DNA from: Acephala macrosclerotiorum
Lineage: Eukaryota; Ascomycota; Leotiomycetes; Helotiales; Mollisiaceae
DNA: 64,000 bases
Assembly (NCBI GenBank): GCA_014904845.1
Contig: MU119297.1
Span: 1-64,000 of the forward strand
Direction of reading: 5' to 3'
Shown here: in pieces, positions 21,797 through 31,483 of the stretch
Layout: every line of letters starts with the position of its first letter
How positions within the stretch are numbered: the first letter of the stretch is position 1
The notes under the pieces: generated by a model
What the model was told of the DNA's origin: nothing
The model's database searches: none
What the model saw: only the letters and a program-made list of their open reading frames with translations
Translations under genes and position numbers: made by a program

Positions 21797-22259
21797 TGAT
21801 GTTGAACACCTTTTGGCAGTGATAGTGTATACGAGGGCCCTGAAGGCGGAGCCCCTTACCGGGAGGACTGGGCAATCAACAATCGAGTCGGCTTGTTGAA
21901 AGCGGATATTTTGGAATTGGTTGAACGAAGAGAAAGCATCCAGCGTCCGAAATGTTGGACAGGCTCAAGATGGCTTTATTGGGATATCGCGCGTGCGTAG
22001 ATGAGGTAATTCAGGTGGCGAGGTTTGAAGACGATGTGAAAAGAGCGTCGTCTAGCAACGTAACAGCACCGTTTGACGTGGGTGACTAGCTGACAAAGCT
22101 TCTCAGGCCAAAGACTCACATACTTTAGTACTCGGGGAAACAAAGCCGCCAAGACTTCTAGCAGGTTCTACGCTAGTAGGGGGGTTCCACCAATGATTTT
22201 TAAATGATCCAATGCTGCTTTTGCCTTATTAATTTCTACTGCAACACCAAGAACTCAGC
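21797..22259. other. intergenic between HET pseudogene and Tc1 remnant
   Basis: No gene is seen. It should contain the old HET promoter and the left end of the Tc1 element. A clear terminal inverted repeat could not be defined by eye. Confidence 0.4.
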
Positions 22260-22860
22260 ATGGAATCAACATACAGAGTACCAGTTCCCAAGCAGCCTAG
22301 GCAACCAGAGCTTACTTGAGACCAGAGACTACGCATTCAAACTTTGTTTTTGACGCCCACTTTACACGCTCTCAAATCTGCCTTCAAACAGGGCATACCT
22401 ACGACCAAGTTTGCCATGCAATTGCGCACCGTCTTACACCTCAAAAGCGCAAAATAGGCCGGAAAGTCTTATTAAATACCCCTCAAAGGAAGAAGCTAAC
22501 CCAATGGGTGACAGCTTCTCGAGAGAACCGCGAGACGCCATGGCCAGAAATTCCTAAAATCCTCGGCTTAGACTGTAGAGAGTACACTATAAGAACAGCA
22601 TTCAAAAAAGAGGGCTTTGCAAGGCGCGTTTCACGAAGAAAACCTCTTCTTTCTGAAACTAATCGCTTCGAACGACTTGCTTGGGCTATTGAGTACTATG
22701 ATTGGATAGATGAACAATGAGATAAGATACTATAGAGTGATGAAACTTGGGCACAACCTGGCCGGCATACTCACATTTGGATCACAAGGCAAATTGGAAA
22801 GCAAGAGGTATATTATAAGGATTGTATGCAAGCACAGTACCGAAGAAAGATTGGATGAAT
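22260..22860 (+). mobile_element. Tc1/mariner transposase remnant
   Basis: ATG 22260 begins MESTYRVPVPKQPRQPELT, then a TGA (22317-22319, expected Arg before DQRLRIQTL). After a frameshift the helix-turn-helix part is readable (HFTRSQICLQTGHTYDQV...), followed by PWPEIPKILGLDCREYTIRTAF. The catalytic region reads DEQ*DKIL*SDETWAQPGRHTHIW, with TGA (22718-22720) and TAG (22733-22735) both at expected Trp positions. The WSDETW aspartate of the DDE/DDD site is retained. Similarity fades into an AT-rich tract. This is a dead element with RIP-type changes. Confidence 0.85.
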
Positions 22861-23205
22861 GTTTTGAAGATTAATAAATAAGAAATATAAAATAAATATA
22901 AAAATAAAATAAAAATATATTTATTATAATAATAATTAAAAATATTATTATTAATTTTATTTAAATTTCATTAAAAATTCGTTTAATATTTTTTTTAATA
23001 CGTTTATAAATTTATTTATTTTATATTAAATTAAAATTTTAACGTTTATACTTTGCAAATAATTATATATATATAATTTATATATATTTTCTATAATTAA
23101 ATTAATATTTTAAATTTATTTATATAAATTAATATAAAATAAAATTTTATTATACGATTTAATTAATAGTTATATACTTTGTATTTTAAGTTTGAAACCC
23201 CGGTC
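22861..23205. repeat. AT-rich RIP-like tract
   Basis: This tract is nearly all A and T, and most of the few remaining C and G are in CG pairs (tacgtt, attcgt, taacgt). It continues directly from the Tc1 remnant and probably contains the mutated 3' half of that element or another repeat. Confidence 0.65.
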
Positions 23206-24662
23206 TTTGAATTTAATACTTTTGTAAAGCTTTTACAAAATGTAAATGTATTTCCGAGAAGAAATGTCTGAAGTAGTATACAAATCCTCCGGTTTGGCAA
23301 GTGCACTGATTTCTTTGGCATTTGTTGTGGTGGTTGGCAATTCTCACGTTATGCGACGACATATAGGGCTCGAAATCTGGACGAGACGGAACTGTTCGTC
23401 CTGACAACACCATCAGCACTCGCATAAAATTTCTTGCAGAAACGTCGTTAGTAATGATCCCGCGCCAAGCCTAAATCGATTTGCGCATCGTCAATCACGG
23501 ATTCCATGTTTGGGGGGGAAAATCATGAACCGAGCGCAGTAGAAAGAGACGAACCGTTGTCAGTGCGAAAAGGAGATTCTATGATCCGAGTCAACTCACG
23601 GCAGGAACGTCGCATTGTTGCTCCATGCGAAAATCTGGGGAGCAGGTCCAAGTCATTGAGGTTATCATGCGCCCTCGAGAACGACGACACGATGTCGACA
23701 ATGACGGCGGCCAGCCTCAACAATCACTTGTCGACCTCGGCCACTTGGTTACGTATTCGACCCCGAAATACTCACAGCAGTCACCTTGGAGGATTGTTTT
23801 ATGCAATAGTCGCCATTTTAATTTGCGGATAAAGTCGAGTTAGCCACCTTTTAAAAGTTGGTGGCATTGTTCCCCCTGAAATCCTAAGCGAGCCCCTGTA
23901 CTTAGCGAGTCCCACTAATGGCAAGGCGGGTAGACTTTCAACTTGGATAACCCCACAACGTAGCAGATATAGGAAAGAGAATGATTGCGCGTTCTTTCTA
24001 AAAAATGTCGAACGTCCAACGATGTAAGTTTTTCGTTGCATCTTTACTCGTTGTGTTGCTGACCCCAAAGTAGTGAGGTTGAACGCTCGCTGTCCCTTCG
24101 CGCATTCGGCTTTCGCATCACTTCGACTAAAGGTCGCAGTAAGAACTGAACACATCAGTGAGAAGATGCCTTCGAATGATTGATTGGACATTACCAAAAT
24201 TCCATTCAGAAAGATGACTCAAAGCCATGTGAAAGTGAACATAAGGTCCAGGCACTCGCTAGAAGTTTAGTGGTTCGCTTGCCGGCTCGCAACAGGGCCG
24301 CTCAGAAACTCTTCACAAAGATTGGTGGTGGAACAATCTAGCGGAGTCCGTCCAGGCGCTGCAGATATTTGAAGTCGCATTGCGAATCATCTTTTTACGT
24401 TAATAGCTAAGATCTGCAGCCAAGTGACTAGCTTTATGATACTACGGTGAAAGTGCGCGCTGCTGTGCATTGCGGCTCTCGGCCTTCCGGGCCCTATTCG
24501 CTAGTCCGCGAATTTGCCGTCCGCTACGGTGATATCAGTATTGTTACAGTCAGGAATTATTTAATGCAGAGGCACGCAGCACATCGAGATTCATCAGAAT
24601 CCGGCTCCGTTAGAGCCTCTCAAAAATACAATTCAATAATTTTTTCTTTCAAAACCGTCGCA
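23206..24662. other. no gene recognised
   Basis: Mixed-composition sequence with only short frames on both strands. It precedes the monooxygenase pseudogene and may hold its promoter. Confidence 0.45.
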
Positions 24663-25961
24663 ATGTCACCAAAAAGTCCACATGTCCTAATTGTTGGTGG
24701 TGGACTTGGAGGTCTCGCCCTGGCCCAGACGTTACGAAAGCAAGGAATATCTTTCGAGGTATTCGAGAGAGATTCCGATGATCATTCGCGTGTCCAAGGC
24801 TGGGCATTGTCGCTCCATTGGTAAGTTCTCAGTCCTCTCTTGAGAATGTTCCTCATTTCAACAGGACCTTGAAAGAGTTGATCTCTAACATTCCCAACGA
24901 TTTGGGTACTTTCGAACAAACAATTGTTGGGGGAAATCTAGACACCATTGATGGCGGATCATTCTTCAACAGCAAAGGAGAAAGGGTAGTCACTTTCGGA
25001 GGTGTAGCCCAAGGAGAAGAGGGATGCGTGATTCGTTGCAATCGAACAAAGCTTCGAATAATGTTAGGCCAGCACATCGATATCCAATGGAACAAGAAAT
25101 TCATCCGATATGAAGAAACGGAACATGGGTGATTGCCTATTTCGAGGATGGTACACCCGCTTCTGGAGATATCTTGGTTGGCGCTGATGGTCTGCACAGT
25201 CGAGGTAAGTTAAAAATTTCACGAAAAGTCGTCTCTAATAAGACGCAGTTTGCAAGCAATTGCTCCAAGCTAATCCAGTGGAGCCAATGCCCACCCCATA
25301 CGGCATTGTCATTGGAGAAGCTAGTCTTAGAAGAGAACACTACCAACAAGAACTCGAACACGGACCTTCCTTCTATATCGTGGGAGCCCCATCTTCTCAT
25401 CTCTTCGTCGGCTTGAAAGAAGCCACAGATGACCGCGAGACCGCATATTTCTACTGGATGTACTTTTAGCACGATCCAAAGGCTTCAGAACTTGGAAGAG
25501 ATTACTGGACGCAAAAAGCCACTCGTGAGGAGTTGCTGGAGTACGCCTAAAGAAAATGTACAGAAGAATTTGATGAGAAAATGACACAAATTGTCCGCCT
25601 GGCAACACCGGAAACTTTGATGTACCCGCCTCTGCAACTCCATCAATGGGCCCCGTACCAGGAACTCCCAACAGGCCGAGTAACAATCCTTGGCGATGCT
25701 GCCCATCCAATGCTCCCATTTCGCAGAGAAGGCGCGAACAATGCCCTTCTTGATGCTGTGAGGCTTGGGGGAAATATCGCGAAGTTTACGAAGGCGGAAA
25801 ATACGGATTGGGTTGCGCTTGCAAAGAAGGGTTACGAAGCTGAGATGCTTCCCAGAGGAGCAGAAGCTGTGATTCGGAGCAGTGGAATGGGGGATAGAGT
25901 TGGAGAAGATATAAAGATACGTCAACGGGAGATGTCTGACAGAATCTCAAAGTTTCGCTAG
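24663..25961 (+). pseudogene. FAD-dependent monooxygenase (salicylate hydroxylase type)
   Basis: ATG 24663 opens HVLIVGGGLGGLALAQTLRK, an N-terminal Rossmann GxGxxG motif for FAD. Two canonical 44-nt introns (24821-24864 and 25205-25248) are recognisable. The DG motif region reads GDILVGADGLHSR and the second FAD motif is VTILGDAAHPMLPF, as in PF01494-type hydroxylases. Three lesions break it. A G is missing near 25130 (EETEHG to VIAYFEDG needs one more base). TAG 25467-25469 follows YFYWMYF. TAA 25548-25550 follows EELLEYA. Both stops can come from Gln codons. In life it would hydroxylate an aromatic or terpenoid-like substrate with NAD(P)H; the substrate cannot be inferred. Confidence 0.85.
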
Positions 25962-26334
25962 AGTTTAGATGTTTAAGGCTTGAAGGAGGGAGAGGGCATT
26001 TTAGTACACTTGTATATTTAGAATTAGAGTCGCGAACGACAACTCCCCAATCAAATAATTTCACCATCGGCCGCGTTTTATCGACAATGGACATCTGGCG
26101 ATACGCGACGCTCCTCGGTAATCATTCAGCAGATGGAATTCATCGAAAGCCAGGCGTGAAAGTGGGATGGGAGGAGAACTGGATGCTGAAAGTGGGCTGA
26201 AGTCGGGGCGGATCACTTCCCAATTGGGCAGGAAACATCAACACTACTTCATCTTCGGTTCGTCAAGTCCTCGTTGAAGTCAGCACCTACATCATCATCC
26301 ATTCTAGAACTCGATTGAACCTGTTTTCAGCAGA

Positions 26335-27018
26335 ATGGCAGCCAAACGGTTGAATAGCGTCGGTGCACTCGACACACTAAACGTTGACCCTCTCCAAGAC
26401 ACAAAGTACGACTTCCCACGAGACATCGTTGGATTTGGACGAAAGAGCCTCAGCCCAGAACGGCCAAAGGGAGCCAAAATCGCAGTGTCCTTCGTCATTA
26501 ATTATGAAGAAGTAGGACCTTTCTTCCCTTAGACCTCCGACCCGTTCTGAAGGGAATCAGGGAGCTGAGAGAATAGTCTTAAACGGCGACGAACGATCAG
26601 AAAACGCGCTCTGAGAACAGCCTCAAGCGCCCTTCAGAATCGGGGAACGAGCCGCGAACGTGGAAAGTGACTTTGATTATGGGTCTCGAGTTGGGGTTTG
26701 GAGATTGCTGAGCCTATTCGAACAGTGCAAAATGCTAGTTGTTGCTTATGCGGTGGGGATGGTGCTGGAAAAGAATCTGGAGGTGGCAAAGGCGTTTGTA
26801 GATGGCAGACATGAGATTGCTTCACATGCTTACAGGTGAGTGTTTGAGTCGAAAGGATGAAGAGAACGCTGAGAAGGTGGACGGGTCGATTATCATGGCA
26901 TAAAGGCAGAGGAAGAGAAGGAATATATTATCCGCCAACTTGAACTGTTGAAGACCACTGGAAACTATCCTGTTGGATGTTGTGATTTGGATTTGCATCC
27001 GTTGAATTCTACCATGTG
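26335..27018 (+). pseudogene. polysaccharide deacetylase (NodB-like), truncated
   Basis: ATG 26335 encodes a typical N-terminus (YDFPRDIVGFG, GAKIAVSFVINYEE). A 49-nt intron (26512-26560) joins to GAERIVLNGDERSENAL. An in-frame TGA (26612-26614) follows, then EQPQAPFRIGERAANV and the core SDFDYGSRVGVWRLL...KAFVDGRHEIASHAYR. The HEIASHAY segment is the metal-binding HxxxH of the family (PF01522). A second intron may start at GTGAGT near 26836. After it the text resumes as VDYHGIKAEEEKEY...TGNYPVG only in a shifted frame and then stops. The C-terminal half is missing. Relatives deacetylate chitin-like polymers or act on purine-type amides. Confidence 0.75.
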
Positions 27019-27282
27019 ATCGTAAACATATATATACACCGACGAACTCCCAAGCTTTGAGCTATGCAACTCAACAACAAATAACATAACCAATCCAAGC
27101 AAACAAAAAACGAAAAACAAGAACATGCTAGACTGAAATGCAGAAATAAAACTGGCATAAACGCTGAATTCGAAGATGGAAAAACGGATGGCAATTAGAA
27201 TCCGATGCGGTCAAAGGTTCCCTGATTGCACAGTAATGGTCGCCAACATTATTGGTGTTGCCAGTGAGACCCAACGAGTCGG

Positions 27283-27552
27283 TCATTGTCGATAGTCTCT
27301 GAACTCTGGTTCCGTGTATGCTCGAGAAACCTGGTAGACGTAGTGTGGATTGATCCTGTGAGGCTCGGATATCGGGGGAGACTTGTCTGAAGGGGTGAGC
27401 TTGTATGATAAAGAAAGAATGGTTAGAAACTTACTGCTTTGGATGGCAATGTTTCGCAGAATGAGCCATGTTATTATGAGAGCGAGTAAGTTGGTGATGG
27501 TGCTGAAAAGTCCAAAGAGGATTGCTATTGCTGTATCGGACGACACTGTCAT
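27283..27552 (-). CDS. small single-pass membrane protein
   Basis: ATG 27552 gives 89 residues with one long hydrophobic segment (residues about 8-33) and a short polar tail. A GTAAGT donor lies inside the frame after about residue 40. Removing a 48-nt intron ending CCTTCAG also keeps the frame, so splicing is undecided. No family is recognised, and small frames of this type can be spurious. Confidence 0.4.
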   Translation of the reverse strand: MTVSSDTAIAILFGLFSTITNLLALIITWLILRNIAIQSSKFLTILSLSYKLTPSDKSPPISEPHRINPHYVYQVSRAYTEPEFRDYRQ

Positions 27553-28385
27553 AGGATTAGCGTGCGGCTTAGCTTATGACATGACTCGTGTGGTCGAGAC
27601 ATGTCACGTGATATTACGCAGGGAGGATGAGGACCTCGAAGAAAAGTGCGACTAACCCATGATGGAGCTTTAAACAGAGGCAACGAAAGATTTGAATGCA
27701 GGGCTTTGATTCCGAATCGACAGATAGTTTGATTGATATATATTTTTGTACTGGTAAATGAGAGATGCTGGTGGATGTTGCGACACAGTCAGCTTCAAGT
27801 ATTATGGTACTTATTAATGTAGAGCTGAGCTGAAGAAGGGGGTTCGCCGGTGTCTTATACGACAGTTGATTACATGCCAGACGAGGCAGCTTCGACATCG
27901 GCCAGGGACACCAGAGTCCAAGGGACCAGAGTTCGGGTGTCTGAGAGCTGGGGCTGTGCGACACGCTCGCTAATGCACCTAGTGCAGAAGATCAGGATCT
28001 CTCGCGTATAGACCTGTGGGCGGTTTGCGATTAGAACACCGAAGGGATCCTGAGGAATATTAATTCATTATATCGCAGTATTAACCCAAAACTGAAAATC
28101 CAACTGTGTAAAAAATTGTAGAATTCTCAAAGCTCCAATGACGTATTTTTAGATTCAAATTATCTGGTTGTGGTTGAAACCTTCCTTTATTATAATTGAT
28201 TTGGGCCGTTAATGATACTTTTCATTTGCTGGTATGTTTCTGGTGGAATAGGTGTGCAGATGCAAGTGGCAGAAGCTGCTGCATGTGGGGAGAAGCGGTG
28301 GCTTAATGGACTGGATGCCGACTCAAGGCTCAGTCAAGCCCTTCAAGGTTCGCAGGGGACTGGGGAGGTGCTGAGAACGGGTACG

Positions 28386-28404
28386 AGTAGTAGTAGTAGT
28401 AGTG
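28386..28404. repeat. TAG trinucleotide microsatellite
   Basis: Five to six tandem TAG/AGT units. It lies 25 bp left of one copy of the CAAAATC repeat. Confidence 0.8.
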
Positions 28405-28428
28405 TGAGTTTGGTATTGGCGCACGAGT

Positions 28429-28451
28429 CAAAATCCGCCACTTTTTTCTTC
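28429..28451 (+). repeat. direct repeat, copy 1
   Basis: The core AAAATCCGCCACTTTTTTCT recurs 814 bp downstream at 29243-29266 with a single base difference in the core. Both copies are in the same orientation and could be ends or internal parts of an unrecognised repeat element. Confidence 0.5.
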
Positions 28452-29242
28452 CCACTGTCGAAAATCCAATCTACCAAGCCGGACAGTGCGCGCATTTGGA
28501 CAAGCTGGTGAGCAAATTGGGTCAAGACAAGGATTCTGCTTGAAAACATCATTGATCTACAGAAGGGGTCAGGGGTTGATGTCGATTTTGTGAAGGTGAT
28601 AGCGCATTTCATTGTTTGAGTTCTCCGCTGTGTAACATCTTAGGATCGACCTTTCTGGTATGGGAACTTCTTGGAAGCGCAAAGCAAGATCCTTTCGCCT
28701 CGTTACCCACTTATCCTGCAATGAAGACCAATCGTCATCATCTTTGGCGAGCCTCTTTGACCTTCAGCATACTTTGAGATCGTTACAGTCACACACAACA
28801 ATTTCTGTCAGGCAGCTCGATTGAACGGAGGAGTCGACTTATATATTAAAATGTTGAATATCTCAGATCACTTGGACAGGGCTGAAATATTTCTGGACAT
28901 TGAATCTCCATTGTAGCTTATAATACTCGCGAAATGTTCTCGGCATGGCCAGGTTGTCGCTACACGTGACAAGAATCACGAGTGCTGTTTAAGGTAGGGT
29001 TGAGGGTTCGAGACGACCGAGGATCACGATTGGAGTGTGGGAACTAACAGAACTTCCACGCCCACTCCCATGCACTCCCACACTTCTCGAACACGATTAT
29101 TTATTCTTTGGCCAGGCAGAAACCCATAGAAAGTGGACTGATTGATGCGCAACATATGATTTATCAATTAGAAAGCCTTTGAAGTTTTCCAATAGAAAAA
29201 GGCTGAGTAATCGCTATTGAAGTGTGAACTTTAGGGTGGTGC

Positions 29243-29266
29243 CAAAATCGGCCACTTTTTTCTTTC
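29243..29266 (+). repeat. direct repeat, copy 2
   Basis: The core AAAATCGGCCACTTTTTTCT matches copy 1 at 28429-28451. It lies at the 3' edge of the Zn2Cys6 remnant. Confidence 0.5.
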
Positions 29267-29269
29267 CCT

Positions 29270-29562
29270 TAGAGAGTGGTAGCAGTTTTGAAAAGTGATG
29301 TAGGCCAGATCGATTGCGGTGTTGGATGTCTGTGATGACCCGGGTAGCGCACTCCTCGCACTCGAATGGACTGGACACAGAATCTCGTACATTGAGCATA
29401 GCCCTCGAGGAATTTCATTCCACGCCAACGGAAAGCGTTTAGCTCCTCCTGGTGGAGTGTTCTCGCCATGTGCAAGGCAATAAGCGCCGAACAGGTTGAG
29501 CATACAGGACGTTGTCCATCGCATCGAATTTTTGTTTTCGGCATGTTAAGCACCCTAGAAAT
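29270..29562 (-). pseudogene. Zn(II)2Cys6 transcription factor fragment
   Basis: After a plausible acceptor (TTTCTAG near 29560) the minus strand encodes CLTCRKQKIRCDGQRPVCSTC. This is the CX2CX6CX6CX2C part of a fungal binuclear zinc cluster that binds CGG half-sites. The continuation (ALIALHMARTLHQEELNAF) lacks the expected last Cys, and other frames take over. No linker, coiled coil or regulatory domain follows. It is a fragment or decayed gene. Confidence 0.45.
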
Positions 29563-29747
29563 GTTAGTTGAGGGGACATCAAGGACTGATGAATCTAGTC
29601 CGGATCTTCGCTTTAGTATCTTGGCATGAGATGTATTTGAGCTGTGGGCTTCCTCACCGGAAGTCTTTCCTAGCTAAGCACCATTCATATTCTTCGAGTC
29701 CCATGCGAACGGGGGGGGGGGAAAGGGATCTTTGGGTAGATCTGAAA

Positions 29748-29879
29748 TACTTCGTCCCAGGGGAAACAGTTACGCCGGCAGGGGGGGCTAACAGGGATTT
29801 TTTTTCAATGCGCTCTCAGCGAAATCTACCCCCCTGTCCTTGTCTTTTCCAGCGTAACTGTTTCCCCTGGGACGAAGTA
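29748..29879. mobile_element. MITE with perfect 28-bp terminal inverted repeats
   Basis: The left end (29748-29775, TACTTCGTCCCAGGGG...) is the exact reverse complement of the right end (29852-29879, ...CCCCTGGGACGAAGTA) over 28 bp. This includes TA on both sides, as expected for a Tc1/mariner-type TA target duplication. Only 76 bp lie between, with a further CAGGGGGG/CCCCCCTG pairing, so the unit can fold into a near-complete hairpin. It has no coding capacity. Perfect TIRs next to heavily mutated neighbours suggest a recent insertion or protection by small size. Confidence 0.85.
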
Positions 29880-30660
29880 AGAGGGTGATCGCCCGACCCT
29901 TGCCTCCCGCCTAGTCATATTGAGCAGCAAGCATGCCAGCCTTGTCACAAGATATCCAAAACCCTCAGAGGGTTCTTGGTTGCTGTAGTATACTGGACAT
30001 TGGTAACCATGGTTCTATTACAGCACGAATGTGTGTCCTCCGGTCGAAGGGCGATAAGCCGGTGAAAGTCCGTCTCCGTATTCTGAAAATCTTCACTCAT
30101 GTTGATGTGTTTCGCTTGCTTTGTCGTTCGTGTGGGACTGTCAGGCCTAGCGATAGCGGCAATATCCTTTCAGACGAAAGATTTTAAGTTCCTAGTCCGA
30201 GAAACCCCATCGTGTTAAGGATGTTCCTACATAATGCAAATGCTGCCATTTCCTAGAATCGCTCACGGCCTTCTGGGTTTTCTACACGCGTCTCCAATCA
30301 TACGAACATGGTAGATACTGCCATCATTGTCCTAGCCCGACATGACTTCCACAGCATCTACAATATGCTGATGATAGGCATCAAACCTGCGCCAAAATTC
30401 ATATATGCTATAGAAACCGGATCGAAGTTCGGCGCGGGGCTTGTATGCAAGGGTATCTCGGATTTTTCGAAAGGTGGGTCGTATTCCCAGACATCCGTCT
30501 TGCCCTGATCCCTCGTGGTCCCCACTCAGGGCATTTGTTGGAGAATTGTCTTCTCCATTGCCAGCTTTGTCGTAGTCCTTGAGATTCGAGGAGGGGTAGA
30601 ATGGGACCCCGAGCATTTCAACGCCGAATTCGCAACCCCTCGCCTGATGTCCTAAGCAAT
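29880..30660. other. no gene recognised
   Basis: Short frames on both strands without domains. A minus-strand frame at 30332-30664 of 110 codons starts from a non-ATG codon and has no recognisable family. Confidence 0.35.
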
Positions 30661-30664
30661 CCAT

Positions 30665-31256
30665 CTAGGCTCGCAAGAGCCCCATAGTATGCACCCCCCG
30701 CAGTCTGCTAGCACATATATTTCGCCTTAGCCCTTCTGCCAACAGCTGCCTTCTGATCTGGCCTTTGGACGTGTTGCTGCGAGCAGCATTGTGGTGATAT
30801 GGGATGGGTTCGAATCGAGGGCTCGAGATTTTCGCAGAGGTATAGTGCCTATCGAAGTAAGCTATGTGCTGAGTCAAAGTAGAATGTATGGTGACGAAGT
30901 GAAGGTCAAGAAGCTGACGGCGGCCTTGGACGGGAGAATACCTAGGTATGTTGTTTCGAGGTAAAAGGGCGCTAGCTTCGCATTCGCGTTCCGGAAATGA
31001 ACGACTTGGGGTTCGAGGATCGATGAAGAGGTCGATTGAGGAAAGAAGCCTGTGAATGTGATACCGGAGCTGGTGAACTTGCAGACGATGTCGAGACGTA
31101 GAAGGTGAGGGCGATGTCGAATTGGGTTGGTGAAGCACTCGCGATGCTTCGCGGCGAGTCAATCGCTATACTTACAGGGGCCCAGACGCTAGGGTCAGCT
31201 TGATTCAGGGGCGAATTACTATCATCTTTTCGGTGACAGATTCTCGCAATGTTCAT
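30665..31256 (-). pseudogene. possible decayed gene, unknown family
   Basis: ATG 31256 gives MNIARICHRKDDSNSPLNQ followed by a GTAAGT donor at about 31176. Downstream in another frame a protein-like text is readable (RHRPHLLRLDIVCKFTSSG, FHFRNANAK-like and LETTYLGILPSKAA), then several stops and GEIYVLADCGG. The last phrase resembles the phosphate-2 motif of actin/Hsp70 ATPases, but this is a single weak match. Treat as an unassigned relic. Confidence 0.25.
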
Positions 31257-31483
31257 CCATCATTCCTTCCATCATGATTCGACACTTTCCGCAATACAGG
31301 TTGGTCATGCCTGAGGACTTTGATGCGATAACTCGTTGCTTGCTAATCCTGTCCAAACGGTGGTGGCTAAGTGCGGCTGAGGTTGGTGAAAGCTGGGTCT
31401 GAGGCTAGAAATTCAACAACACCAACTCAGAGCCGATCCAACATTTTTCTTTAATTCAAAATACCTTCGTCCTACCTCTTACA

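Noticed and set aside
22316..22720. Intact 134-residue gene
   Set aside because: It is the middle of a Tc1 transposase; homologous text continues past its stop and begins upstream at 22260.
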